The notes beneath the pieces were generated by a model, which saw only the letters and a program-made list of their open reading frames with translations, did not search any database and was not told the DNA's origin. From positions 46,440,593 to 46,504,592 of the forward strand of contig OZ024890.1 of the NCBI GenBank assembly GCA_964017195.1: a stretch of DNA of 64,000 nucleotides. Reading direction: 5' to 3'. The DNA is from Siderastrea radians (lineage: Eukaryota; Cnidaria; Anthozoa; Scleractinia; Rhizangiidae). Within the stretch, counting starts at the first letter, position 1, and every line of letters starts with the position of its first letter. The position numbers were made by a program, and so were the translations under genes. Of the stretch, positions 31,801-39,845 are shown piece after piece.

Positions 31801-33268
31801 TTAACATTTTTTCTGGATAAAATAACAAAGTAATCTCTCGGAGTAAATTACACATATGATGATGAATTTACTTGGCTGACTACGGATAAGGCCTTTAACA
31901 AATTTAAGCATTTGCAAAAACTCTGGAATAATGTGGCACTTTATGTTCTGCTCATTGTTTCGAGACTTTAGATTTTGCTAACACTAGTTTTAGAAGAAGC
32001 CATCGATCCATATCTACTGGGAAAGCCTACGTTAAATCAGCAAAGGAGTTATGTTCATTTAAGACTCTCTTTATATAGTTTTCAGGTTATCATTATTCAT
32101 TTGACACTTAGTTACTACACAGTTTGTCATTAGCAATTTTAATTTAATTTATTAAATGTAAAGAAGACCATCGCAGTTATGACACAACTTATGCAGTTGC
32201 GAAAAGAAAGACTAAAAAAATCAAGCTTTACCGGATTCGACCCCTTGACCTCTGCAATACCTGTGCAGCGCTGTAACCAATTGAGCTAACAAGCCAACTA
32301 GGAGTTGGTCATTTAGTCGTTCATTATAAATCTAATATATGATATTTATATATACATTATTTCACCTTCATCTTCCACAGGTTTATAACGAACCGACTAT
32401 AGCGAACAATAAAGAGCAATTTTAATTTAAACAGTAACTTTAAATACACCTTCGCCATGTGAGCTGTTTTGTGACAATGGTAGTTAACAATGTAGAAACA
32501 TGCTACGATCAAAGATTGTTGTCTTATTCTCACATAGTATACTGATGCTGTTTGAATCTTCCCTTTTGACAAAAACCGAGAACTGCTTAATATCTAACTT
32601 GGGCCAACAGGCTTGAGACGGACATTTCATTAATCTTCTTCCTTACTCAGACTGAGGACCATTTTCAAAATGCTATTTAGCTTTGAAGTCGAGTCATTTT
32701 AATTATAATATAGTTATAAAGGCGTTGAAATTCTGCACGCAAGCCTTGCTATACAGTTTCTCCCTTTGGACGGTTTTTGAAAGGACATGTTTTTGACTTC
32801 ATCAACAAGCTTTGATATACTTAGAGTTACAAACAGGAGTTGTTTCTTTATTGTGAAAGTTTCCTAAAAAGGAAATTATTTTTTACTCTTGCAGTTCAGT
32901 ACGTTATCTACATCTTCCGTTACATAAAAGAGTGGCGCAAAAACCCGAAGTGGTCCATTTCATGTTGTCTGGCCTTGCTATTGCCTCTTAATGAATTGCG
33001 TGGCGAAATTCGTGGGTTGACTGGAAGAAACATTTTGAAGCAACAGCTGCAAACAGGTAAAATCGACATGCCGTCGATGTCCAGGGCCTTAAAGGAGAGT
33101 GGTGCAGTTGACATAAATCTTGAAGATGATGAAGGAAGCTCATCTGAAGAAAGGGATCAAGACAAAGTGAAAGCCAACAGCGGAAAGTGCGTAGAGCAAG
33201 GCGTCCTCACCCTGGCCAAGATCAGCATACATGAGCTGCCGAGGGAAACATACGACACTTCGCTATAA
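6304..33268 (+). CDS. LRR / cysteine-rich / multipass membrane protein gene (5' end not seen)
   Basis: Join of 6304-6375, 16458-16532, 21697-21765, 21937-22142, 28430-28555, 28866-30458 and 32895-33268. All junctions are AG/GT and the phases agree (2,2,2,1,1,1), giving about 837 residues after an unseen N-terminus. Order: three LRR-like exons, two exons with CxxC-type ephrin-receptor-like (GCC2/GCC3) repeats, a large exon with a cysteine-rich ectodomain and at least seven hydrophobic segments, then an acidic cytoplasmic tail. It probably acts at the plasma membrane as a receptor or channel-like protein. I recall similar large uncharacterised families in corals but know no proven function. The last four exons are well supported. 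The LRR exons are short and rest on splice sites, phase and motif; more LRR exons could be missing. Confidence 0.8.
6376..7355. other. Intron stretch with (AAT)n microsatellite
   Basis: An (AAT)n tract runs from about 6922 to 6981. I see no other supported feature; short frames here lack motifs or splice context. Confidence 0.6.
7356..7597. mobile_element. Degraded TTAA-type inverted-repeat element
   Basis: The left end TTAAAGGAACTATGTCACGG pairs imperfectly with the right end CCGTGACGTAGCTCCTCTAA. The ends and an internal 'aaaataatggt' resemble the better preserved element at 47497-47874, so both are probably one family. The right TTAA has decayed to CTAA. Confidence 0.6.
10595..10667 (+). 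pseudogene. tRNA-like unit 1 in the repeat cluster
   Basis: The acceptor ends pair (GGCCTCG with CGGGGTC, allowing G-T). The D-arm GCTCAGTTGGTAGAGC and the T-arm GTGGGTTCAAATCCCGC are intact, giving A and B box promoters. The anticodon stem around GTTCTAA does not pair, so a working tRNA is unlikely. It sits in the same flanks as the second copy, so it was duplicated with its surroundings or is a SINE head. Confidence 0.7.
11785..11857 (+). pseudogene. tRNA-like unit 2 in the repeat cluster
   Basis: The second copy lies 1190 bp downstream of the first. The D-arm and T-arm are intact (T-loop TTCGAAT). The acceptor has two mismatches (GGAATCG against CGGGGTC), and only three of five anticodon-stem pairs form around an Arg(TCT)-like loop. 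Shared flanks such as 'atcatagcgtgactcagcct' show duplication of a larger unit. Confidence 0.7.
14300..14378. repeat. Tandem GC hairpin units
   Basis: A unit of the form 'gggtattactagaccccgtc' followed by 'ctgacggcggggtaa' occurs twice here and once near 11536. Its core can fold (CCCCGTC against GACGGCGGGG). It marks a module boundary of the cluster. Confidence 0.6.
14488..14694 (-). CDS. Unidentified 68-residue open frame, possible exon
   Basis: The frame starts MDYDSGDEREQRIKSF and is rich in serine, arginine and lysine. Near its end a GTAATC sequence could act as a 5' splice site. I do not recognise the family. It lies between the repeat cluster and the recombinase relic on the same strand, so it may be part of that relic or a chance frame. 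Confidence 0.25.
   Translation of the reverse strand: MDYDSGDEREQRIKSFPKSSTRSSIFIKRRAQSAISSYSSVPRLIEVCQTLKCFPKQNHVLPSIVISR
14960..15490 (-). pseudogene. DUF3504-type (ZMYM/QRICH1-like) recombinase relic
   Basis: On the minus strand, from right to left, the pieces are NVFVNWDMKENIQNLKKYD with LDKALSQF, then KNRKDYERDS, then LREQGRGK and SLVNTMWWLRTQHFGLRAK. These match in order the landmarks of the DUF3504 domain, a tyrosine-recombinase-derived domain of Crypton origin in ZMYM2, ZMYM4 and QRICH1 proteins and in many repetitive cnidarian genes. Two in-frame stops and at least one frame change show decay. The catalytic tyrosine region was not found. Confidence 0.65.
15500..16457. other. Intron, no supported feature
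   Basis: AT-rich sequence with a short (GT)n tract near 16255-16267. No exon, RNA or transposon could be supported. Confidence 0.5.
16458..16532 (+). CDS. LRR exon B (25 residues)
   Basis: Seventy-five bases between TCCGTAG and GTAAGT, phase 2 at both ends. The product reads YMIRTKLNKVDRQSFDANNN, with LRR spacing (KLNKVDRQSFD). Splicing from exon A restores an isoleucine codon across the junction. Confidence 0.65.
17060..17165 (+). pseudogene. Non-LTR (LINE) reverse transcriptase C-terminal fragment
   Basis: A short stretch reads LKDLEWSEHLNIMVNKANRM followed by LGLFKNT. The pattern 'D..WS.H......KAN..LG..K' is typical of the region after the catalytic core in CR1/L2/Jockey-like LINE polymerases. 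Only this fragment is recognisable. Confidence 0.65.
17510..18180 (+). pseudogene. BEL/Pao retrotransposon gag-protease fragment
   Basis: In order: FFDGLCEYFRFKARFHEVVD, then ARRAVAGFEEVPGG with KAIKMLEHRFRQPHVV (a DUF1759-like capsid pattern), then a broken zinc knuckle reading CLNHL-stop-KGHFADEC in which the second cysteine is histidine, then LQVVPIELL with TYALLDIESEDTS, where the retropepsin DSGS has become DIES. Several frames and stops are involved. No LTR or polymerase is seen nearby. Confidence 0.68.
18299..18350. repeat. (CTTT)n microsatellite
   Basis: About 40 bases of CTTT repeats. The lysine/arginine-rich frames it creates on the minus strand are artefacts. Confidence 0.9.
18419..18680 (+). 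repeat. Interspersed repeat, copy 1 of a ~260-bp pair
   Basis: The segment from 'gttgttcaaggtcactgg' to 'gcgccatttagaatgtg' is matched by a diverged direct copy at 31362-31620. It contains 'caacaattttcga' and 'gggttttggacat'. No coding motif was recognised. Confidence 0.72.
18700..19228 (+). pseudogene. Penelope-like element C-terminus with GIY-YIG domain
   Basis: The open frame from 18806 starts MFVPVTPSGELGKRVRKVVE, the conserved stretch before the nuclease in many Penelope-like polymerases. A cysteine cluster follows (CRQQGCLLC, CQACDQ), then AEYIGEAEYSAFTRTFE, the GIY-YIG-type endonuclease core, and NAFVKHLTMFHP. The polymerase part is missing upstream. The nuclease nicks target DNA for priming. 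Confidence 0.75.
19229..19760 (+). other. Probable 3' tail of the Penelope-like fragment
   Basis: Non-coding AT-rich sequence. At 19705-19735 a GGAGC-TTG-GCTCC hairpin lies between 'ctggtgaa' and 'gaaaac', a stem-loop of the sort often found after GIY-YIG frames in such elements. Confidence 0.4.
19761..20835. other. Intron, no supported feature
   Basis: A C-rich tract lies near 19990-20010; otherwise the sequence is ordinary and AT-rich. No gene, RNA or element could be supported. Confidence 0.45.
20838..21005 (-). mobile_element. tRNA-derived SINE, minus strand
   Basis: Read on the minus strand, an A-box-like TGGCCGAGAGG is followed by GGTTCAAATTCC (B box) at tRNA spacing. The anticodon-like loop would read TTTCAAC (TCA). 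A body with a GAGTTGTTTCTC / GAGTTCAACTC motif follows and ends near 'ctccggccagttgagg'. The anticodon stem has one mismatch. The long tail behind the tRNA-like head marks it as a SINE and not a tRNA gene. Confidence 0.65.
21640..21686. repeat. (TTTA)n tract before exon C
   Basis: About ten TTTA units lie directly upstream of the pyrimidine tract and acceptor of exon C, so length changes could affect splicing. Confidence 0.85.
21697..21765 (+). CDS. Exon C, LRR-to-linker (23 residues)
   Basis: Sixty-nine bases between TTCTTACAG and GTAAGT, phase 2 at both ends. The product, TLKEGKVGTMKITDAEYTC..., ends the LRR-like series and adds the first cysteine of the ectodomain. The frame continues without stops into exon D. 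Confidence 0.62.
21937..22142 (+). CDS. Exon D, linker and first cysteine-rich repeat
   Basis: The 206-base exon runs from TTTAG to GTAAGG. It carries an acidic linker (DENEYIDISGVKDEDRE) and then PCTLGTFVNQTVRNSNDLKC with CLECPAG, an ephrin-receptor-like (GCC2/GCC3) repeat. NQT is a glycosylation site. It ends in phase 1 after the first base of a glycine codon. Confidence 0.88.
22172..22328. repeat. 157-bp palindromic element, copy 1
   Basis: The left arm 'ttccgagttgccttgtgcct' is the inverted counterpart of the right arm ending 'ccaaggcaactcagaa'. It belongs to the same family as 30556-30715 and lies 30 bp after the exon D donor, so the transcript could form a long hairpin there. Confidence 0.85.
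22616..22815. repeat. (GAT)n/(GAC)n microsatellite, 200 bp
   Basis: About 65 triplets of GAT with interspersed GAC and GATAAC/GACAAC variants. Long poly-Asp, poly-Met and poly-Ile frames arise from it on both strands and are not genes. Confidence 0.97.
22829..25734. other. Large intron between exons D and E, left part
   Basis: No supported exon. The open frame at 24718-24924 follows an AG and has several cysteines but lacks the CxxC layout of the gene. No clear element was found. Confidence 0.45.
25735..26115. repeat. ~130-bp imperfect tandem repeat, three copies
   Basis: A unit with 'acgaaaactgcgaa', 'gaaatctgcaaaa' and 'gagaattcg...aagtcagt' recurs near 25760, 25885 and 26010. The 102-residue frame at 25807 comes from the repeat. 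Confidence 0.72.
27425..27650. repeat. Short irregular tandem repeats
   Basis: The phrase 'tagcgcgagatataac' recurs at spacings of 40 to 60 bp together with 'atgaatatccct'. The copies are irregular and of unknown origin. Confidence 0.6.
27718..27744. repeat. Near-perfect 27-bp palindrome
   Basis: AGATACGTGTCTT and AAGACACGTATCT face each other with a single odd base, inside the large intron. Confidence 0.85.
28430..28555 (+). CDS. Exon E, second cysteine-rich repeat
   Basis: 126 bases, phase 1 at both ends. The product GGFYSDTEAFVSDSCRRCPK then GTFVPYGKAPGTSASDC and IACPQG is a complete ephrin-receptor-like repeat with the CxxCPxG signature. A second acceptor 30 bp upstream, within a small tandem duplication, would add ten residues in frame. 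Confidence 0.9.
28866..30458 (+). CDS. Exon F, ectodomain end and multipass membrane domain
   Basis: The 531-codon exon follows GAACAG and ends before GTAAGC. It starts with CKCLNGFYRTHLFESCTPC, then a W/K-rich segment and CTGGLSSLCSPGYEG with CEVCSDGYYKQLKKC. Hydrophobic segments follow: AAVVVIVIAVVVW, IVIGFYQVTFGVLEAF, INAAAIVVAFAVY, LFFFLYVTYL, LVFVAYCAVFYIILL, VILTSGLILVGG with IGLACVMSGLYGMLF, LMLSSLAVTFVNLGIG, and ALVFGANSLVIGLLAG. Extracellular-type cysteines (CRDVCYDQKKESC, VEC) lie between segments 4 and 5. This resembles an uncharacterised eukaryotic family; a channel or receptor role is speculation. Confidence 0.93.
30556..30715. repeat. 160-bp palindromic element, copy 2
   Basis: Arms 'atttccgagttgccttgtac' and its complement enclose a short centre with CATATCAAACTCA. 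Same family as 22172-22328. It lies ~97 bp after the exon F donor and creates spurious frames on both strands. Confidence 0.88.
30716..31361. other. Intron stretch, nothing supported
   Basis: No exon or element recognised; 'aagaatgcta' / 'ataagagtgcta' repeats near 31270 are short. Confidence 0.45.
31362..31620 (+). repeat. Interspersed repeat, copy 2 of a ~260-bp pair
   Basis: A diverged direct copy of 18419-18680 that shares 'gttgttcaaggtcactgg', 'caatgca', 'cacaacaattttcaaga' and 'gggttttggacat'. Both copies lie in introns of the same gene. Confidence 0.72.
32213..32312 (-). mobile_element. tRNA-derived SINE head, minus strand
   Basis: On the minus strand, GTTAGCTCAATTGGTTACAGCG (D-arm, A box), split as TTAGCTCAATTGG, is followed by GGTCGAATCC (B box) and a T-rich tail. 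The anticodon stem is degenerate. I recall this layout as common in coral SINEs. Confidence 0.65.
32895..33268 (+). CDS. Exon G, last membrane turn and acidic C-tail
   Basis: The acceptor is CTCTTGCAG; the stop is TAA at 33266. The product begins QYVIYIFRYIKEWRK, finishing the last hydrophobic segment, and ends with a cytoplasmic-type tail containing NLEDDEGSSSEERDQDKVK. The serine/acid stretch fits casein kinase II-type sites. The coding end is firm. Confidence 0.9.
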
Positions 33269-33299
33269 AGGGTATTTAACACGAGTTAATCGAATCGAT

Positions 33300-33580
33300 G
33301 CAGCAAAATATCAGATGATTATTTAGTGTTAAGAGGATAAATTCATTGTTTAGCTAATTTTATAGTTTCAGTCGTCATTTGCTCTCTTATCATATTTATG
33401 CGAGCTCAGCCTTAGAATTCAGCCTTACTAAGCTTCGTCGTGTTTTAACATTCTGTTTAGAAAAGATTCGCCTAGCTTTTTAATAATTCTCTTCAGTTAT
33501 TTGCGTTAAGCTTTCAGCAGATGTTTTATTTACAGTACAACTTTTATCGTTCATTATAATCGCTTACTTTCGTGATTATA
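33300..33580 (+). repeat. Duplicated segment P1, left part, directly after the stop codon
   Basis: This 3'-UTR-proximal sequence ('ttagtgttaagaggataaat' to 'cttactttcgtgattat') recurs in 35240-35784 and 41437-41530. At 33480-33483 it holds an intact TTAA where the other copy carries the 5.65-kb transposon, so it serves as the empty-site reference. Confidence 0.82.
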
Positions 33581-34025
33581 ATAATAATAATAATAAAATA
33601 TTTATATAGCGCCAATATCCTAAAAGTTCAAAAGCGCTTTACAGAAGTAACGTTAAAAATATTAAAAACACTATTAAAAAAAATAAATATAAAAATAGTT
33701 AAAAAGTTACCAAAAAAAATGCTTAAGACTAATAAAAAAAGTTGCTAAAAAGTTATAAAAATGCTTTTTTAAAAAGGAAAGTTTTAAGTTTATGTTTAAA
33801 AAGGGACACTGAGGAGCTGTTCTTGATGTCAGAAGGCAGAGTATTCCAGAGTGTAGGAGCTGCCACGGAGAAAGATCTTGCGCCATATGTTTTCAAATTG
33901 AAATGCGGAATTGAAAGAAGGTCTTTTGAAGATGAACGTAGCTGACGAGGTGGAGTGTAAGGAGTAAGAAGATCGCGAACGTATGTAGGTGCCAGATCGT
34001 TTAGAGCCTTGTACGTGATGAGTAG
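33581..34025 (+). mobile_element. ~440-bp interspersed repeat with (AAT)n edge
   Basis: It begins with (AAT)n and 'tatttatatagcgcc', passes 'aaagcgctttac', and includes a short open stretch RVFQSVGAATEKDLAPYVF. This segment is absent from the paralogous copy near 41530-41560, where flanking sequence is continuous, so it is an insertion. I recall this repeat type as common in corals; its class is unknown. Confidence 0.65.
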
Positions 34026-34079
34026 AAAAATACTTTAATGAAAAACCGAAAGTATTTACACTCAGCGGGAAAACAACTT

Positions 34080-34785
34080 AGGCCCAGTCTACACGTATCC
34101 GGATAAATTGAAAACGGCGTTTTCCCCCTAATAACGGATGAAAACGTTTCTGCGCACACTATCGCTTTCAAATCGTTTTACATCGCTGTCTCGGCCATAG
34201 AAACGCTAAATGCCTGGTGGAGGACGCAGAAATTTGGTTAGTTTCTAAAGGGAGCCTCTTTACTTCCTAAGGTTTTCACGCCACTCTTCAGGAATAACAA
34301 CTTCGTTCATGAACTTGTCCCACCACGCATTAGTTCCACTGGGTGTTGCCCTGCTTGTCCAAAACCGTCGTCTTCTAGATGTGCGGTCAGTTACGCTGTG
34401 GAGCTGGCTGAAACCCGTTTGACAAAAGCATCGAACACGATGTATTTTGACGTCTACGTCGGACTAGTGCATAAAGATCGTAGAGCGCAACTTTCAACTT
34501 CAAACAAGCAACCAAACTCGATAACAGAGAAAACAACACAAACATCATTTGTCCGCCATTTTGGATTAATAGTCGAAAGGGTCCCCTTTCAGTGTTTCAA
34601 AAATTTCCGTTTTCGTCGTCTTAACTGAAACAATTAGCCGGCGTTTTCACATTTATCCACTCAGGAGAGCGTTTTTCAAAAGTTCCCTTTTTGGTAGCCG
34701 AAACCACCGTTTTAGTGTGGACGAAAGGCCAAACCGGAGGAGAAAAGTTGTGTTTTCGAATTTATCGGGATTACTGGGGAAAAGA
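34080..34785. mobile_element. Inverted-end DNA element (~700 bp)
   Basis: Flanks 'aaaacaact' and 'taactgaacccgaatgag' are adjacent in the paralogous copy at 41590-41620, so the intervening sequence is an insertion. The ends share CCCAGT and an inner ATAAATT-GAAAAC motif in inverted orientation. No transposase is readable. Exact ends are uncertain. Confidence 0.55.
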
Positions 34786-35149
34786 CGTTAACTGTCGTAA
34801 CTGAACCCGAATGAGTCTAGTTTTAGAAAATATATTACTTTAGTTTAAGTTATCTTTGGTTGATGGAGATGGGAGTGATACTAGACTTATAAGAATGCTA
34901 CTATATTAAGGTTTTCTACTGCTGTATACAACCTTAGTTTGTTGTGGTCAGTTGGAAACATCTGAAATATTTCTTTATAACTATTTGAGTGGAGTACGTG
35001 CAAACTATTTAGATATAGGGTAGCTTAAGTGCACATCCACAGTATCGAAGGTAAACCCCAACTTCAAGTTAAGTAGAAGCGGTCTTGGGAATGTCCTCCA
35101 GAGCTGCCACTCAGACCCATCTGAAGTTAAAATTGACAAAGGAAATGTC

Positions 35150-35784
35150 TAATCGATTCAGATTCGTGTTTTAGCATTCAGCTTTAAAAGATTCGCTTAT
35201 TTCAGCAAAAAAACAAAGGATCGTGATATCTTATCGTAGCTTTATTTAGTGTTACGAGAATGAAGTCCTTGCTTAGCTAACTCTATAGTTTTATTCGCTG
35301 TTTGTTCTTTTATCATATTTATGCGAGTTTGGCCTTAACATTTAGCCTAGCTAAGCCACGTCGTGTTTTAACATGCATTGAGTTTAAGAAAAGATTCGCT
35401 TATTCCAGCAGAACACAAAGGATCTTGATATCTTATCGTAGCTTTATTTAGTGTTAGGAGAATGAAGTCATTGCTTAGCTATTTGTATAGTTTATTCGCT
35501 ATTTGCTCTTTTATCATATTTATGCGATTTTGGCCTTAATATTTATCCTAACTAAGCCTCGCCGTGTTTTAACATTCAGTTTTAGGAAATATTCGTAGCT
35601 ATATTTGGTGTTAGGAGAATGAAGTCATTGCTTAGCTAATTTTATAGTTTTATTTGCTACCTGTTCTTTTATCATATTTATGCGGGTTTGGCCTTAATAT
35701 TTAGCCCAGCTAAGCCTCGTCGTGTTGTAGCATTCAGGGTTAGAGGAGATTCGCTTATTTCAGCTTTTAGGTTCGCATAGCTTT
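35150..35784 (+). repeat. Tandem copies of the P1 segment (units of ~202 and ~157 bp)
   Basis: The anchor 'ttagtgtta.gagaatgaagt' occurs near 35247, 35449 and 35606, each followed by 'cttttatcatatttatgcg' and 'cgtgttttaac'. The units are diverged copies of 33300-33480. Confidence 0.85.
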
Positions 35785-36160
35785 TTAAGAGGGGATGTCC
35801 ACTAACATCGAGCGAGTGGCGGCACATGATGAAAAATAAAATTCCCTCATAAATTTTCCACGGAAACCCTATAGCAATCTAAGAAACGTGGTGGAATTTT
35901 TTTCTTGAAATTTTTTTTAAGCCCGAAAAAAAAAATTTAACATGTTTACGCCACACGTGTCCTGTAAACACGCGAAATAAACGTGTATCATACCTTCTCG
36001 TAAACTTCACTCTGTTTGATTTGCACCCCAGAAAACCCCCATTTTAAGCGTGGAAGTTTGCTTTTAAAGTGTGTAGGAAGTAATTGAGTCCTGTTTTAGA
36101 TCTGTGAATTAATTTTCAAGGACATGGCGAGCCGCTGAAAATCACTAAAATTCGCTTGAT

Positions 36161-36394
36161 TTGAATTCTCAATTTGGCACAGTTTTTCAAGAGAAAGTTT
36201 TCCTCCCCGGTAAAACACCAAATCACTTGAAATTCAGAATTCTTGAAAGACGAAATACCATTCTAAAATCAGGTTTAAAAATTAGTTTCGGGCTTTTTAT
36301 CAGCGCCGAGTACAAACGCTCTCAAAATCCCGATAATCACAACATTAACCTGTCAACCAGTACAAACAATAGGCGCGTGCCTCCGACCGAATAG
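36161..36394 (+). other. Open frame in the left inverted arm
   Basis: A 77-residue frame repeated on the minus strand in the right arm (40730-41050). It is kept open by arm similarity; I do not recognise a domain and do not call it a gene. Confidence 0.4.
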
Positions 36395-37378
36395 CCGAAA
36401 ACTTGGAATTTTTTCCTTGTATGCTTTGGTATTTGGATGAAAAGTACAGGATAAAGGTCATATCTAGCTTACCTTGAATAAGATTTTGTCTAAATGCCAG
36501 GTTTTGTCAAGTTTAGGTGTACTGTCCAAGGGCCATCTTGACGCGTGGAATCGACCGTTATCTCCTGGTATCTCCAGATTGACTTTGAACTAATGAATAA
36601 CGACTCCGCCAACACATTCACATCCCTTAACGAATGGCAAATGAATTTTTAAAATCTCCTAGTGTTAATTCCCTCAAGAAACTAAATAACTTTGCAGTTA
36701 TCTCAACATTCATCTCAGAAAGCGCACTGTTATTATGGTCTGATTTAACTAAATTTGTCTGTCACGCAACGGGTTCTGGTCAAGTCACAGGATAGGTTTT
36801 GGTGATGGATTGCAAAAATGGGAAAAAATCGAAAGATTAGGATGTCTGAAATAGCTTAAGCTATGAAAAAAATTACACAAGATAGAAGGCGATGTAAATA
36901 GTGATGGCGTTTGTTTCAGCAACTCGACCGGAATGATCCTTTCCCGTTTTCATCCCAGATGCCGGACTGCCTCAATGTAAAAACAAACAGCAGAGATAGC
37001 TGAATTTTTTTCCATGATTTAAACTAAAGCATATCGAAGGCTAACAGAGAAGGCATCCATTTGTTTTTTACAAGTTTCCTAAAAATTTTAAGTTCACTTT
37101 TCTCTATAATCGTAAGTTTTCAATGCGTAGCACTTGGCTACAACTGTGTTTGTTTACTTACATTCCGTCCTCCTGTTTGGTGTCATGTTACACCGCCGAA
37201 GTTATGCCTGAAATATCTTTCGACTAGTTAAATAGAGTGATACTACATATGACGGGACTATTCACTACGCAATTCTGACCTGTGAAAAGGAAGTTGCAGA
37301 TAACATAGATGTACATTTTGTGACGCTCTGGCGAGAGAAAAAAAATTGTCACGTGTTCACTGGAAGCAGAAAGTATTA

Positions 37379-37852
37379 TGCGCCGATCAATTCGAAAGTT
37401 CAACATCCCCCCCCCGGGCAACCCCCCGCGCATTTGAACTTTTGAAGATTGGCTTGTTCAAATTCCCTCCCCTCGGGGCAAAAAAGCCGTTCAAATGCCC
37501 CACCAATTAGTACTGAACTACCTCTCCTCAAAGACAAATTTCGTCTTCAATCAAACACTTTAACGCCTTTCAGAGACGGAAATGCTGAATGACACCTTCA
37601 AACTTCTTTTAAAGACCCTTTTGAAAGAGTAATTCACTAACAAAGGCGAAATTCTATCTTGTAATCCGTCAAACCCTGCAAAAACCGAAAAAACTCACGG
37701 GCGTATTACGTCAGAACAAGACATAAATCTGGTTCAAATTCCCCACTCCTCCAAGGCAACGTTCAAATTCCCCCCTCCCCAGGTACGATGCTCGGTCAAA
37801 TGCCCCGGGTTTGTCCGGGGGGGGATGTTGGAGTTTCGAATTGATCGGTGCA
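37379..37852. mobile_element. Nested element with TTA target duplication (474 bp)
   Basis: Ends TGCGCCGATCAATTCGAA and its inverted counterpart TTCGAATTGATCGGTGCA continue inward to a C-run/G-run pair. TTA flanks both sides (37376-37378 and 37853-37855), which fits PIF/Harbinger-type insertion. It is inside the 5.65-kb element. Confidence 0.72.
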
Positions 37853-38626
37853 TTAGCTTCCGATAGTCTAAAATAGCAAATTTCAAGAGTTCGACTTTTC
37901 AAGTCTAATTAATTTCACGGTGAAGGATTTCAATATTACTTGCAAGCCACCAGTGTTGCGTCGAAGAAGGCGCCTCGAGAAGCTGCCATTTGCTGAAATA
38001 ATTTTTTGTTGGAAATCAGGCGTGTGAGAATTTCAGGTGCGGCATTATTGGAAACTAGGCAAAATGTCTTAAGTGCGGATCGGCTTTGAGTAAATGTTCA
38101 AAAACTGATAATTTTCGTTAAAAAAAAAGAAAAAAAAAAGGAAAACGCCAGATTTAACACGCAGCAGTTGTAGAGCGCTTCCTCTATATCGCACCATTGT
38201 AAAAGGATAGGTTCTTTGGAGTTCTCGCAGACAGGATCCCTGTCACCGAGTACAATAGCCAATCAAACCATTATCTCCCTTGGCTGCGAATAGAGGTCAC
38301 TTATTCTTTTCCGAAACTAGCTGCAGGCGTTTGCGCCTCTTACAAGCGATATGAACAAGCAGTTGCTGTTCCAGTTGCAAAAAAGACTTTTCGGGTCACA
38401 CTTGCAGTGTTGGAATCAGCGATATCCACTCAGAAGTTGAGCTTCGTTGATTTTCTTTGATCACGCTCAAAAGTATTTTTAATTAGTATTCTTAACATGG
38501 ACCATTTGCCCAGCCCATCGCTCTTGTCTGGGAAGAGTGCAGAGGGAACTAATCAACGTTGGTCATGTTGAGTTCTACCAGGGCTGTCTAAGTATGCCTC
38601 GAACGGGAAAGTGAGAAAAGCAGACC

Positions 38627-39172
38627 GTGGAAATGGCAAGTCGGAGTCCAAAGCTATTTTGCAACACATCGTTATCTTCCCTCCAGTGGGCTCTGGTAAG
38701 TACACTTTTTTCTCATACCCACTTTCGTGCATTCCTCGCTGTGATGGCAGACGTCATTAAGCAGATTAACACTACCATACCAGCCCTGAAGACAGTCAGC
38801 TTCCGGCAAGACAGCGCTGGCTGCTACCACTGTAGGGCCTGCAGGGCCACCATAGTTTGCGCAGGAGTACTAGGAGCAGAGCTGGGCGTGGTGTTCAAAC
38901 TCTTGGCTCCCTTCCCTCCCCATGGAAGGAAGGGAGCCTGCGACCGCAAGGCCGGCGGATACATTTGTCCTCCTAAACTCCGGACACGATATCAAGATCC
39001 CGGTGGAGAACCATCCTTAAGTGTCATCCGGTGCGCGTCCATTGCAAGCCGTTTAGTTACCACTTGGAAGATCGATAGTGTGAATATACAGTTTTCTAAA
39101 GAAAGAATCCGTCCGTGTATGAAGAGCATATGGCGTGGGACCTATAAGACCAATAACTGCGCTGAAATCTAA
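38627..39172 (+). pseudogene. Degraded transposase-like frame in the TTAA element
   Basis: This 181-residue frame includes SFRQDSAGCYHC and, about 45 residues later, GRKGACDRKAGG. I associate these two motifs ('D.AGCYH' and 'KGACDR') with large repetitive proteins in corals that look like RNase H-fold transposases, the aspartate in the first being a candidate catalytic residue. The stretch between is garbled and there is no convincing full-length frame, so it is a relic. It is the best candidate for the enzyme that moved the surrounding element. Confidence 0.55.
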
Positions 39173-39357
39173 GGCCCTGTCATCTGATAGTCTACCGTCC
39201 ATAGCAGTGCTCTAAGCGAAATTGAGCTTGTTCTCCTCAGCCGTGAGAAGACGCAGAAAAATCGCACAACCAACTGTCTCTTGACAAAAAAGGGGGTTAG
39301 TTTCTAGAGAAACTGTGGTGCTGCATCGGTGGGGAAGCGAAACACAAAACTTTGTAT

Positions 39358-39460
39358 TTATCAACTGAGTTGATAAGGTAAATTGAGCCACCGTGAAGAG
39401 ATTGAAAGCTGACGTTTCGAGCGTTAGCCATTCGTCACAAGGATGGTTCTCCACCTTCGT
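39358..39460 (-). mobile_element. Penelope/LINE-type 3' tail hairpin fragment
   Basis: On the minus strand TGACGAATGGCTAACGCTCG is followed by AAACGTCAGC, a nested hairpin (TGACG with CGTCA), then TTATCAACTCAGTTGATAA, a second hairpin. I recall this pair of hairpins from Penelope-like element ends. Inside the 5.65-kb element. Confidence 0.55.
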
Positions 39461-39845
39461 CACCTGCACTGCTCAGAAGATCAGGCGGAAAGCGACAAAG
39501 AGCCCTAAACATTAGGACTCCTTGTCATGATGAGTTTCAACATGAGTTGAGTTTCAAACTCAACTTAATTTTGAGTTTCATGTATAAAATTGCAATCCGC
39601 TAGGTTTGCCATAAAATGGTTTCATAAGCTTATAAAGAACGAAAAGGACGGTTCCGGCACCCCTGGACACACCCCCTGGTCTTGAGTAAACTCAACATAC
39701 ATTTTTACATTCTCACTCCTGTCTTGAACAATTTTTGAAGACCAATGCATAGAGACCTAATAATAATTTCTTTTTCAAAGCCCTAGCAACAGGCAAGGTT
39801 TTGGCAAGGCTTCACTGCCTCTAATGATACTGATAAATACATAAA

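Noticed and set aside
39358..39460. Hammerhead ribozyme on the minus strand
   Set aside because: The apparent core TGACGA pairs with CGTCA to form a plain hairpin, so it does not need the ribozyme fold.
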